Shown here in pieces: positions 15,053-21,877 of a DNA stretch of 29,623 nucleotides (positions are counted from its first letter, which is position 1; each line of letters opens with the position of its first letter). The notes under the pieces are model-generated. The model had not been told where the DNA came from, did not search any database, and was given only the letters and a program-made list of their open reading frames with translations. The position numbers were made by a program, and so were the translations under genes. This stretch comes from Chitinophagaceae bacterium (GTDB lineage Bacteria > Bacteroidota > Bacteroidia > Chitinophagales > Chitinophagaceae), in NCBI GenBank assembly GCA_003455235.1, contig DMRT01000099.1:1-29623 (forward strand). The letters are read 5' to 3'.

Positions 15053-16326
15053 TGGTTAATAACTTGGGTGATGATCCTGCCAAAGTGATAGATGTCTTCA
15101 AATGAATTATACAAGGGAACAGGCGCCACCCGTATCACAATGGGCTCCCTCCAGTCGGCAATCACTCCGTTTTGTTTCAATGCCTCAAACACTTCTTTTC
15201 CCTTTTTCAGCATCAGCATTGACAGCTGGCATCCTTTGGCATCTTGTGGAGTGATCACTTCAATGAATTTTTCCTTTGATGTTCTATTCAGCTCTTCTAT
15301 GATAAAAAATAAATAGTCGCTCAGCATCTGTCCTTTCACAACCAGGTTTTTCATCCCGGCGTCTTCAAAAATATCCAGCGATGCTTTGTGTGCCGCCATG
15401 CTCAATACCGGTGCATTGCTCAGCTGCCAGCCTTCTGCGGTGGCAATGGGCTTGAAACCCTTCTCCATCTGGAAACGGGTGGCTTTTTCATAGCCCCACC
15501 AGCCGGCAAGTCTTTTCAGGTCTTTATTGCCGATGTGTTTTTGGTGAATGAAGGCTCCTGCCACACCACCCGGACCGCTGTTCAGGTATTTATAACTGCA
15601 CCAGCAGGCGAAGTCAACATCCCAGTCGTGAAGATGCAGCTCGATATTGCCGGTTGCATGCGCCAGGTCGAAACCGCAGTAAGCCCCGGCTTCATGCGCC
15701 GCTTTGCAGATGTTTTTCATATCAAACACCTGGCCGTTATAATAATTCACGCCGCTGAAGATGACCAGCGCCAGTTCATGGGCGTGTTGTTTTATGGCAG
15801 AAAGGATATCTGCTGTGCGTATAATGTGTTCGCCTGTTCTTGGTCCTACTTCAATCACCGTTTCATCCGGGTTGAATCCATGGAACCTTGCCTGTGATTC
15901 AAACGCGTATTGATCAGAAGGGAATGCCTTTGCCTCACAGATGATCTTGTAACGTTGTTTGGTTGGCTGGTAGAAAGTGGCCATCAGCAAATGAAGATTC
16001 ACTGTCAGCTGGTTCATTACCACAATCTCTTCCGGTAAACCTCCTACTATTTTGGTCAGCAGGTTGGGAAACAATTCGTGATAACTCAGCCAGGGCTGCC
16101 TGGCATGAAAATGTCCCTCCACGCCAAAACTGGCCCAGTCTTCCAGTTCATTCAACACATAATCCTGCGTGGTTTTGGGTTGCAGGCCCAGTGAGTTACC
16201 GGTGAAGTAGATGGCTTCTTTGCCATGGATGATAGGAAAATAAAATTTAGACCGGAAATCTTTAAGCGTATCATCTGCGTCGAGCCGGCGGGCAAAATCC
16301 AGTGTGTTTTCAAATCTCATATACAT
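15049..16326 (-). CDS. kynU: Kynureninase
   Basis: A 425-residue PLP enzyme cleaving (3-hydroxy)kynurenine to (3-hydroxy)anthranilate and alanine. It shows FTGNSLGLQPK near the N-terminus, WLSYHELFPNLLTKIVGG, the VMNQLTVNLHLLMATFYQP stretch, GFDLAHATGNIELHLHDWDV and the PLP lysine in CSYKYLNSGPGGVAGAF (Lys246 from the first Met). The C-terminus includes the closing DWREPIVIRVAPVPLYNSFE motif. Two starts are possible: ATG at 16326 or two codons later at 16320. Upstream, the 100-bp gap to the RidA gene is filled by a long imperfect palindrome, leaving little room for an unstructured ribosome site. Confidence 0.95.
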   Translation of the reverse strand: MYMRFENTLDFARRLDADDTLKDFRSKFYFPIIHGKEAIYFTGNSLGLQPKTTQDYVLNELEDWASFGVEGHFHARQPWLSYHELFPNLLTKIVGGLPEEIVVMNQLTVNLHLLMATFYQPTKQRYKIICEAKAFPSDQYAFESQARFHGFNPDETVIEVGPRTGEHIIRTADILSAIKQHAHELALVIFSGVNYYNGQVFDMKNICKAAHEAGAYCGFDLAHATGNIELHLHDWDVDFACWCSYKYLNSGPGGVAGAFIHQKHIGNKDLKRLAGWWGYEKATRFQMEKGFKPIATAEGWQLSNAPVLSMAAHKASLDIFEDAGMKNLVVKGQMLSDYLFFIIEELNRTSKEKFIEVITPQDAKGCQLSMLMLKKGKEVFEALKQNGVIADWREPIVIRVAPVPLYNSFEDIYHFGRIITQVINQ

Positions 16327-16424
16327 TTTCCGGGCTAAAGCCCTTAATTATTATTTGCATTGCCACGGCCTTCTGGCCTCGGCCATTGATTTTTTATTAT
16401 TCACCGGCTTTAGTTCCCCGGCAA
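16327..16424. repeat. REP-like long imperfect palindrome between RidA gene and kynU
   Basis: The left arm (about 16328-16370) begins CCGGGCTAAAGCCC and the right arm (about 16375-16424) ends GGCTTTAGTTCCCCGG. Reading the right arm in reverse complement gives CTAAAGCC, an AT-rich stretch with AATAATA, then CAATGGCC and GAGGCC, which aligns with the left arm over most of its length. The centre is GGCC-TTCT-GGCC. The left end also has its own small palindrome, GGGCT-AA-AGCCC. It resembles REP/RAYT-type intergenic elements in architecture. No transposase is adjacent, and I see no second copy in this window. Confidence 0.6.
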
Positions 16425-16426
16425 AT

Positions 16427-16840
16427 TCATTCAACCGTGGCGATTACTTTTAATTCTATCGCTATTGGTGTTGGCAAACTTTTTACTTCAACCGTTGTTC
16501 GGCAAGCCTGTACAGAAGTAAAATATTCTGCATACACTTTATTATAAACGAGAAAGTCCTTTTTCATGTTGGTGAGGAAAACGGTTACATCTACAATCTT
16601 ATCCCAGCTGCTTCCACTGGCTTCCAGCACCGCTTTTACATTGGCAAAGCATTGATGGCATTCGGCCTCTATGTCATATTTTATGATATTGCCGTCTTTA
16701 TCCTGTTCCAGGCCGGGGATGGAATTGTCTTTTGCACTCCGGCTGCCGATGCCGGAAAGGAATAACAGGTTGCCCACCTTTCTTGCATGTGGATAAGCCC
16801 CTAAAGGTTTTGCCGCCTTATCTGTATTTATTGTAGACAT
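16427..16840 (-). CDS. RidA-family protein, probable 2-aminomuconate deaminase
   Basis: From the ATG at 16838-16840 the product is 137 residues; a longer frame to 16897 reaches into the dehydrogenase gene and is unlikely. It has the RidA/YjgF layout: KPLGAYPHARKVGNLLFLSG at residues 11-30, then the helix region around CHQCFANVKAVLEASGSSWD and VDVTVFLTNMKKDF, and the closing ACRTTVEVKSLPTPIAIELK with the conserved Arg114. Generic RidA deaminates enamines, but a clade of this family in the kynurenine/nitrobenzoate pathway is 2-aminomuconate deaminase. Position 2 bp after the aminomuconate-semialdehyde dehydrogenase supports that specific role: 2-aminomuconate to 4-oxalocrotonate plus ammonia. 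Confidence 0.85.
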   Translation of the reverse strand: MSTINTDKAAKPLGAYPHARKVGNLLFLSGIGSRSAKDNSIPGLEQDKDGNIIKYDIEAECHQCFANVKAVLEASGSSWDKIVDVTVFLTNMKKDFLVYNKVYAEYFTSVQACRTTVEVKSLPTPIAIELKVIATVE

Positions 16841-16842
16841 AA

Positions 16843-18297
16843 TTAAAATTGAATACAAACATTCTTGGGTTCTGTAAAGAATCGCAGGGCTTCCCATCCG
16901 CCTTCTCTACCCACGCCGCTGTCTTTCATACCACCGAAAGGGGTGCGCAGGTCACGTACCAGCCAGCAGTTCACCCAGATGATGCCACTCTGAACTTTTG
17001 CAGCCACCTGGTTTGCCTTGCTGATATCCTGCGTCCAGATAGTAGCCGCCAGTCCGTATTGAGTGGCATTGGCCAGTTGCAGGGCTTCTTCCGTCGTTTT
17101 AAAAGACTGCAAGGTAACCACCGGGCCAAAAATCTCTTCCTGGTTGGTTTTACAATCAGGTCCCAGGCCTTCGATCACCGTTGGCTTGATGAAATATCCT
17201 TCTGCACATCTTCCTTCGGGCCGGGTGGCACTGCCGCCGCATAATATCTTTCCACCTTCCACTTTGGCCAGGATGATGCAATTCATCACTTTGTCAAAAT
17301 GCATTTTGCTTACAATGGCGCCCTGTTTGTTATCTTCCAGCGGATCGCCCACTGTTAATTGCTTAACACGCTTTACAAATTCAGTCTTGAATTTTTCATA
17401 GATCGATTCTTCGATCAGAATTCTGCTTCCGCACAAACATATTTGTCCCTGGTTGCTGAAGGAAGAACGTATGGTGGTATCCATCATCTTATCCCAGTCG
17501 CAATCGGCAAAGATGATATTGGGGTTTTTCCCTCCCAGTTCCAATGATAGCTTTTTGAACATGGGTGCCGCAACAGAAGCAATGTGTTCGCCGGCCCTTG
17601 TACTACCGGTGAAGGAGATGGCTTTTATTTCCGGATGCTTCACGATGGCTTCGCCGCAATGCGGCCCCACGCCATGAATGATATTCAGCACACCATCCGG
17701 CAGCCCGGCTTCCTTGCAGATCTTACCCAGTAAAAAAGCTGTAACGGGTGTTACTTCCGAGGGCTTTGCGATCACGCAGTTACCGGCGGCCAGTGCCGGT
17801 GCAATCTTCCAGGTAAAAAGGTAAAGGGGCAGGTTCCAGGGTGAGATACAACCTGCAATACCAATGGGCTGACGCAGCGTATAATTGATGGCTTTGTCTT
17901 CCATGGAATGACTGTCGGTGGAAAAATGCATGATGCCCGTGGCAAAGAACCGGAAATTGGAAGATGCTCTGGGTATATCGATCAGTTTACTAAGCCAAAG
18001 TGGTTTACCGTTGTCGTTGGTTTCGGCCAATGCCAGGGTATCCAGGTTATCGTCGATGAGCGAAGCGATCTTGTTTAAAATGGTAAATCTTTTTTCAACC
18101 GGCATCACACTCCAGGCCGGGAAGGCTTTTTTAGCCGCTTTCACCGCCGCCTCAACGTCTTTGGCATTGCTGTCGGGTACCTGTCCGTACACCGCCCCGG
18201 TAGCCGGGTTTATATTGTCGATGAAATTGCCGCTCAGGGGACCAATAAAGTTTCCGCCGATGAAATTCTCCAGGTGATAGGGAATATCCAGTTGCAT
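16843..18297 (-). CDS. 2-aminomuconate-6-semialdehyde dehydrogenase
   Basis: A 484-residue NAD-dependent aldehyde dehydrogenase. Key residues are visible: oxyanion Asn154 in CISPWNLPL, the general base Glu253 in LSLELGGKNPN and the nucleophile Cys287 in SNQGQICLCGSRI. The equivalent catalytic trio in the characterised Pseudomonas enzyme (Asn169, Glu268, Cys302, from memory) has a constant offset of 15, supporting the assignment. Also present are FTGSTRAGEHIA and EEIFGPVVTLQSF. Substrate choice is inferred from close likeness to the ALDH8/AMSDH clade and from neighbours: the RidA-type deaminase follows after 2 bp, and HAO and ACMSD are divergent. It is the first gene of the leftward operon. 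Confidence 0.9.
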   Translation of the reverse strand: MQLDIPYHLENFIGGNFIGPLSGNFIDNINPATGAVYGQVPDSNAKDVEAAVKAAKKAFPAWSVMPVEKRFTILNKIASLIDDNLDTLALAETNDNGKPLWLSKLIDIPRASSNFRFFATGIMHFSTDSHSMEDKAINYTLRQPIGIAGCISPWNLPLYLFTWKIAPALAAGNCVIAKPSEVTPVTAFLLGKICKEAGLPDGVLNIIHGVGPHCGEAIVKHPEIKAISFTGSTRAGEHIASVAAPMFKKLSLELGGKNPNIIFADCDWDKMMDTTIRSSFSNQGQICLCGSRILIEESIYEKFKTEFVKRVKQLTVGDPLEDNKQGAIVSKMHFDKVMNCIILAKVEGGKILCGGSATRPEGRCAEGYFIKPTVIEGLGPDCKTNQEEIFGPVVTLQSFKTTEEALQLANATQYGLAATIWTQDISKANQVAAKVQSGIIWVNCWLVRDLRTPFGGMKDSGVGREGGWEALRFFTEPKNVCIQF

Positions 18298-18339
18298 GGG
18301 CTAAAGGTAAAGAAAAGGCCGAAAAGCCGATGCTGGAAA

Positions 18340-18409
18340 CTGGATACCGGATGCCTGTTATTTGATACCGGATCTGCGGGTGGCTTGTATCCAGTGACCC
18401 GTATCGGGT
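18340..18409. repeat. Inverted/direct repeat cluster between the divergent kynurenine operons
   Basis: GATACCGGAT occurs twice (18343-18352 and 18364-18373). CTGGATAC (18340-18347) pairs with GTATCCAG (18387-18394), and ACCCG-TAT-CGGGT forms a further hairpin at 18397-18409. The cluster fills the middle of the 165-bp gap between the aminomuconate-semialdehyde dehydrogenase and 3-hydroxyanthranilate dioxygenase starts, where both promoters should lie. No TAnnTTTG element is evident there. It could be an operator cluster or a repeat array of the kind seen at 18995 and 21789. Confidence 0.5.
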
Positions 18410-18462
18410 ACCCCACTCTTCCTCCCGAAAAATATTTATCTTACGACTCTAAAATTCTTGCT

Positions 18463-18987
18463 ATGGCCGTAACAGCTCCCTTCAACTTAAAGAAATGGAT
18501 CGATGAACACCGCGACATGCTGAAGCCCCCGGTAGGCAACCAGTGTGTATATAAAGACGCCGAAAATTTCATCGTGATGGTGGTAGGCGGACCCAATTCC
18601 CGCAAAGATTATCACTACAATGAAAGTGAGGAACTGTATTACCAGGTGGAAGGAAATATTGTATTGAAGATTATTGATGATGGCGTGAAAAAGGATATTC
18701 CCATCAATGAAGGAGATATGTTCCTGCTGCCACCCAAAACCCCGCATTCGCCGCAGCGTGGACCGAATACGGTAGGACTGGTGATTGAGAAAGTAAGAGA
18801 GACCGAAGAAGACGGATTCTTATGGTACTGCGAAAACTGTGGCAATAAACTATACGAAGAATATAAAGTGATTACCGATATTGTAAAGCAGCTGCCACCC
18901 GTGATGGAAGGTTTTTATAATGATGAACAGAAACGCACCTGCAGCAAATGCGGAAGCGTGATGGCACCGCCGGTAAAGAAAGGATAA
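18463..18987 (+). CDS. 3-hydroxyanthranilate 3,4-dioxygenase
   Basis: From the ATG at 18463 the product is 174 residues; an upstream in-frame ATG at 18274 lies inside the divergent gene and the repeat cluster. It is a cupin that opens the ring of 3-hydroxyanthranilate to ACMS with O2. The iron ligands fall at His51, Glu57 and His95 (HYNESEELYYQ and PKTPHSPQRG), identical to the numbering recalled for the Cupriavidus enzyme, with substrate arginines 47 and 99. Two CxxC pairs (Cys123/126 and Cys160/163) build the C-terminal rubredoxin-like iron site of the bacterial form. It is divergent from the dehydrogenase and followed by ACMS decarboxylase. The usual symbols are nbaC/haaO; none is assigned here. 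Confidence 0.95.
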   Translation: MAVTAPFNLKKWIDEHRDMLKPPVGNQCVYKDAENFIVMVVGGPNSRKDYHYNESEELYYQVEGNIVLKIIDDGVKKDIPINEGDMFLLPPKTPHSPQRGPNTVGLVIEKVRETEEDGFLWYCENCGNKLYEEYKVITDIVKQLPPVMEGFYNDEQKRTCSKCGSVMAPPVKKG

Positions 18988-18994
18988 TTTATGA

Positions 18995-19067
18995 GTTTAG
19001 GAAGTTTAGTGGTTTAGAAAGTTTAGTACTTCAAACCAAACTTTCTAAACTTTCTAAACACCTAAAC
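18995..19067. repeat. Stem-loop built from GTTTAG repeats, abutting the ACMSD start
   Basis: The left side is short units starting GTTTAG (18995, 19004, 19012, 19021). The right side is the inverted series at 19041-19067. A 15-bp perfect stem forms between 19012-19026 and 19045-19059 (18-nt loop), and an outer 7-bp stem between 18995-19001 (GTTTAGG) and 19061-19067 (CCTAAAC). The outer stem ends at the base before the TTG start codon at 19068. No T-run follows, so it is not a standard terminator. Confidence 0.75.
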
Positions 19068-20060
19068 TTGAAAATAGACATCCACACACACATCATGCCC
19101 GGCACAATGCCCAACTGGGTGCAAAAGTTCGGGTATGGTGATTTTATACACCTGGAACACAGGAACTGCAAGGCCTGTATGATGAAGGGCGACAAACTTT
19201 TCCGGGAAGTGGAAGCCAATTGTTTCGACGCCGGCACCCGGATCAAGGAAATGGATGATACGGAAGTTACCGTACAGGTACTCTCCACCATTCCGGTCTT
19301 ATTCAATTACTGGGCGAAGGCTGCTGATGGCCTGGAAACCTCCCGTTTTTTCAATGATCATATTGCTGATACCGTTGATAAAAACCCGAAGCGGTTTATT
19401 GGCATCGGAACGGTTCCATTGCAGGATATTGATTTAGCCATTAAAGAAATGGAACGCTGTGTGACAGAGCTGAAAATGCCCGGGCTGGAAATCGGCAGCA
19501 ATATCAACGGCGAAAACCTGAGTGACTCAAAATTCTTTCCTTTTTACGAAGTGGCTGAAAAACTGGGCTGCGCCCTGTTTGTACATCCCTGGGAAATGAT
19601 GGGCGAGCAGCAGATGCAGAAATACTGGCTGCCCTGGCTGGTAGGTATGCCGGGCGAAACATCCCGTGCCATCTGTTCATTGATCTTTGGCGGCGTTTTT
19701 CAGAAATTTCCGAAACTAAGAGTTGCCTTTGCTCATGGCGGCGGCTCCTTTCCTTTAACGATCGGGCGGATTGAACACGGGTTTAATGTCCGGCCCGACC
19801 TGGTAGCCATTGATAATGCCATCAACCCGAGGGAATATATCGGGAAGTTCTGGATCGACAGCCTGGTGCATGACGAAAAAGCCATGCGGTATATACTGGA
19901 TGTAATGGGAGAAGACAAGATTTGTCTTGGGAGTGATTATCCCTTTCCACTGGGCGAACACCATCCCGGTAAGCTAATCTCCGAAATGAATTTTGGAAAT
20001 CAACTCACTGAAAAACTATTGTATAAAAATGCCGGAGATTGGCTGGGAATAAAGAGCTGA
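19068..20060 (+). CDS. 2-amino-3-carboxymuconate-6-semialdehyde decarboxylase (ACMSD)
   Basis: Starting with TTG at 19068 the product is 330 residues, beginning MKIDIHTHIMPGTMPNW, which is where the ACMSD family begins. The frame is open back to 18948, but that extension is translated repeat DNA and overlaps the previous gene. Metal ligands of the amidohydrolase fold are visible: the HTH pair (His6, His8), the histidine in CALFVHPWEMMG and the aspartate in CLGSDYPFPLGEHH, with AHGGGSFPLTIGR between. It decarboxylates ACMS to 2-aminomuconate semialdehyde, diverting flux from quinolinate. It is cotranscribed with the dioxygenase, 80 bp downstream, across the GTTTAG hairpin. Its stop directly meets that of the GDPD gene. 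Confidence 0.93.
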   Translation: MKIDIHTHIMPGTMPNWVQKFGYGDFIHLEHRNCKACMMKGDKLFREVEANCFDAGTRIKEMDDTEVTVQVLSTIPVLFNYWAKAADGLETSRFFNDHIADTVDKNPKRFIGIGTVPLQDIDLAIKEMERCVTELKMPGLEIGSNINGENLSDSKFFPFYEVAEKLGCALFVHPWEMMGEQQMQKYWLPWLVGMPGETSRAICSLIFGGVFQKFPKLRVAFAHGGGSFPLTIGRIEHGFNVRPDLVAIDNAINPREYIGKFWIDSLVHDEKAMRYILDVMGEDKICLGSDYPFPLGEHHPGKLISEMNFGNQLTEKLLYKNAGDWLGIKS

Positions 20061-21011
20061 TCAGTTGAACAGGTCGGGATAATCTGTAATGATTCCATCC
20101 ACGCCCATCTGCCTGTATTTTTCGATCTCTTCTTTGGTATTGATGGTCCAGGGAATGACCTTGATGTTTTGTGCATGGCATTTTGCAATCAGGTCCTTCG
20201 TTACCAGTTTATAAGCCGGGCTGTAAATGGCAGGGGAGAAGCCCAGTGCTTTCAATTGCTGTTCCGGCGTACGGGTATCAAAATCCTCGATCAGCATGGC
20301 GGTTTTTATGTTTGGGTATTTCTGGTGCAGGTATTGCAGCGTGCGGAAATCGAAGGACTGGATGGTGACATACTCTTCCATTTGTTTTTCCTTTATTACA
20401 GCCATCAGCAGTTCCACAAACTCAGCCGGGGCCGGGTGGTAGATGTTATCGGTAGCCGGCATTGTTTTGGTTTCAATGTTGTAATAAGGGAAGGGCCTCC
20501 TCCGGGTCATCATGTCTTCCCGTACCGCATCAAACAGGTCGGCGAGCAAAGGTTTCACCGCTTTCATTTTTTGTTGCCGGGGAAACCGGGGATGGGGTTT
20601 CATGCCTACATCATAGGTTCTGATGGAACTGTAATCCATCTGATACATATTGTAATTCTTCTCTTCTTTGGAGCTGATGAAACTGCCATCTGGTTTGGTG
20701 GTGATCTCGCTGTTAAAAAAAGGTTCATGCGAAAGAAACACCTTTTTGTCTTTGCTGATGCACACGTCCATCTCCAGCGTGGTAACGCCCAGGCCAATGG
20801 CATTGATCATGGCGGGAATGGTATTCTCCGGCATCAGTCCGCGGCAGCCGCGATGCCCCTGCTTGTCGAATTCGGTTTGGGCAACAGGTACTGGTTCTTT
20901 CATGTCTGTGGTAACGGTTGTATGCTGTTTGGTGGAACTGCAGGCAATACAGAATAATCCTGCAAAGAGCAGGGTTGCCGGTTTACCTGTTATGCTTGAA
21001 AACGGTATCAT
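20061..21011 (-). CDS. Glycerophosphodiester phosphodiesterase family lipoprotein
   Basis: A 316-residue GDPD protein. The N-terminus is a lipoprotein-type signal (ATLLFAGLFCIACSSTKQ), with Cys23 the likely lipidated residue though the lipobox is imperfect, so it should be membrane-anchored and face the periplasm. The catalytic segment has the HRG motif (KQGHRGCRGLMPENTIPAM) and then TTLEMDVCISKD and FLSHEPFF, the metal-binding acidic residues and the second His. The barrel closes with VIPWTINTKEEIEKYRQMGV and DGIITDYPDL. Family members cleave glycerophosphodiesters to glycerol-3-phosphate and an alcohol. It is converged upon by ACMSD, and lies beyond the scpB terminator, so it is probably transcribed on its own. 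Confidence 0.92.
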   Translation of the reverse strand: MIPFSSITGKPATLLFAGLFCIACSSTKQHTTVTTDMKEPVPVAQTEFDKQGHRGCRGLMPENTIPAMINAIGLGVTTLEMDVCISKDKKVFLSHEPFFNSEITTKPDGSFISSKEEKNYNMYQMDYSSIRTYDVGMKPHPRFPRQQKMKAVKPLLADLFDAVREDMMTRRRPFPYYNIETKTMPATDNIYHPAPAEFVELLMAVIKEKQMEEYVTIQSFDFRTLQYLHQKYPNIKTAMLIEDFDTRTPEQQLKALGFSPAIYSPAYKLVTKDLIAKCHAQNIKVIPWTINTKEEIEKYRQMGVDGIITDYPDLFN

Positions 21012-21029
21012 GTATTAAAGTTAGATGAA

Positions 21030-21060
21030 AAAATAAAGGCGTGAACCATTTCACGCCTTT
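21030..21060 (-). terminator. Intrinsic terminator downstream of scpB
   Basis: An 11-bp perfect stem, AAAGGCGTGAA (21035-21045) with TTCACGCCTTT (21050-21060) and a 4-nt loop. On the minus strand it is followed by a T-rich tract (ATTTTTTC). It begins 23 bp after the scpB stop. Confidence 0.85.
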
Positions 21061-21083
21061 TAAGATATTGTTAGGAAAGGAAT

Positions 21084-21785
21084 TTATCCTTCTGCCTGAT
21101 CGTTGTTATTGTCGGGGGTGGGTTCTTCCACAATCTCCCCGGTTTCGGTAACAGCCAATACGGTTTCGCTTTCTTCGGCGGATATCATACCTGCATTTTC
21201 TTCCGCTTCTTTTACATTGGTGGCCTGCACCAGTTCTTCCATCAGCACTTCAGAAATTTTCGGAAGATCTTCTGAGCTGTTGATGCCGAAATAATCCATG
21301 AAAGATTTGGACGTGGCATAGATAAGGGGTTTGCCCACGGCTTCTTCATTTCTTCCGGAGATCACCACCAGGTCCTTTTCCAGCAGTTTCTGAACGGCAT
21401 AATCACAGTTCACGCCGCGGATGGATTCGATTTCGCTTTTGGTGATGGGTTGCTTGTAGGCGATGATGGCCAGTGTTTCCAGTGCAGCTACGGAAAGGCG
21501 TTTCAGGAACTTATCGCCGTTGAGCTGTGCCACGGTTTTGTGGTATTCTTTTTTGGTGAGGAACTGCCAGCCGCCGCCGATCTGTCTTACTTCAAAAGCA
21601 TAAAATTCGGCATTGTATTTCTCCACGATCCCTTCAATGGCCGCATCCACCTGTTCGGGCGTGGCCCTGTCTTCGATAAAGGCAAGGGCGCTGTTCACCA
21701 GTTCAAGCAGCTCGGCATTGGTCAGTGGTTTATCACTGGCAAAAATCAATGCTTCAATGTGCGGAATTATTTCTGAAAGTTCCAT
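21084..21785 (-). CDS. scpB: Segregation and condensation protein B
   Basis: From the ATG at 21783-21785 the product is 233 residues (MELSEIIPHIEALIFASDKP), the normal ScpB start. The open frame runs on to 21848, but there it is translated repeat DNA. Two winged-helix domains are visible: residues about 5-85, with FYAFEVRQIGGGWQFLTKKE, and about 90-165, with RLSVAALETLAIIAYKQPIT then IESIRGVNCDYAVQKLLEKD and GKPLIYATSKSFMDYFGI. The acidic tail (last 60 residues, rich in E, N and T) is a variable extension. ScpB binds ScpA and Smc in the bacterial condensin complex. The gene follows atpG by 92 bp, a gap filled by a repeat array, and ends at a clear terminator. Confidence 0.94.
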   Translation of the reverse strand: MELSEIIPHIEALIFASDKPLTNAELLELVNSALAFIEDRATPEQVDAAIEGIVEKYNAEFYAFEVRQIGGGWQFLTKKEYHKTVAQLNGDKFLKRLSVAALETLAIIAYKQPITKSEIESIRGVNCDYAVQKLLEKDLVVISGRNEEAVGKPLIYATSKSFMDYFGINSSEDLPKISEVLMEELVQATNVKEAEENAGMISAEESETVLAVTETGEIVEEPTPDNNNDQAEG

Positions 21786-21788
21786 ATT

Positions 21789-21857
21789 GATTTGGTGATT
21801 TGTTGATTTGGTAATTTGCCGGTTTGGAGAAGAGTATTTGCATGGCAAATCTCCAAA
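21789..21857. repeat. Tandem GATTTGGT array with inverted arm, in the atpG-scpB gap
   Basis: Five consecutive 8-bp units start at 21789: GATTTGGT, GATTTGTT, GATTTGGT, AATTTGCC, GGTTTGGA. An inverted copy follows: TTTGGAGA (21823-21830) pairs with TCTCCAAA (21850-21857). Inside the loop, ATTTGC-ATG-GCAAAT (21836-21850) forms a second hairpin. Further CAAAT/CAAACC copies continue to 21875. The tract lies between the atpG stop and the scpB start. Confidence 0.7.
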
Positions 21858-21877
21858 TCAGCACATCATCAAACCGA

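Noticed and set aside
18274..18462. N-terminal extension of the 3-hydroxyanthranilate dioxygenase frame
   Set aside because: It translates the repeat cluster and overlaps the divergent gene; with the ATG at 18463 the iron ligands take the family's usual numbering (51, 57, 95).
21789..21857. Tandem GATTTGGT units considered as a CRISPR array
   Set aside because: Units are 8 bp, contiguous and without unique spacers, and no cas gene is present.
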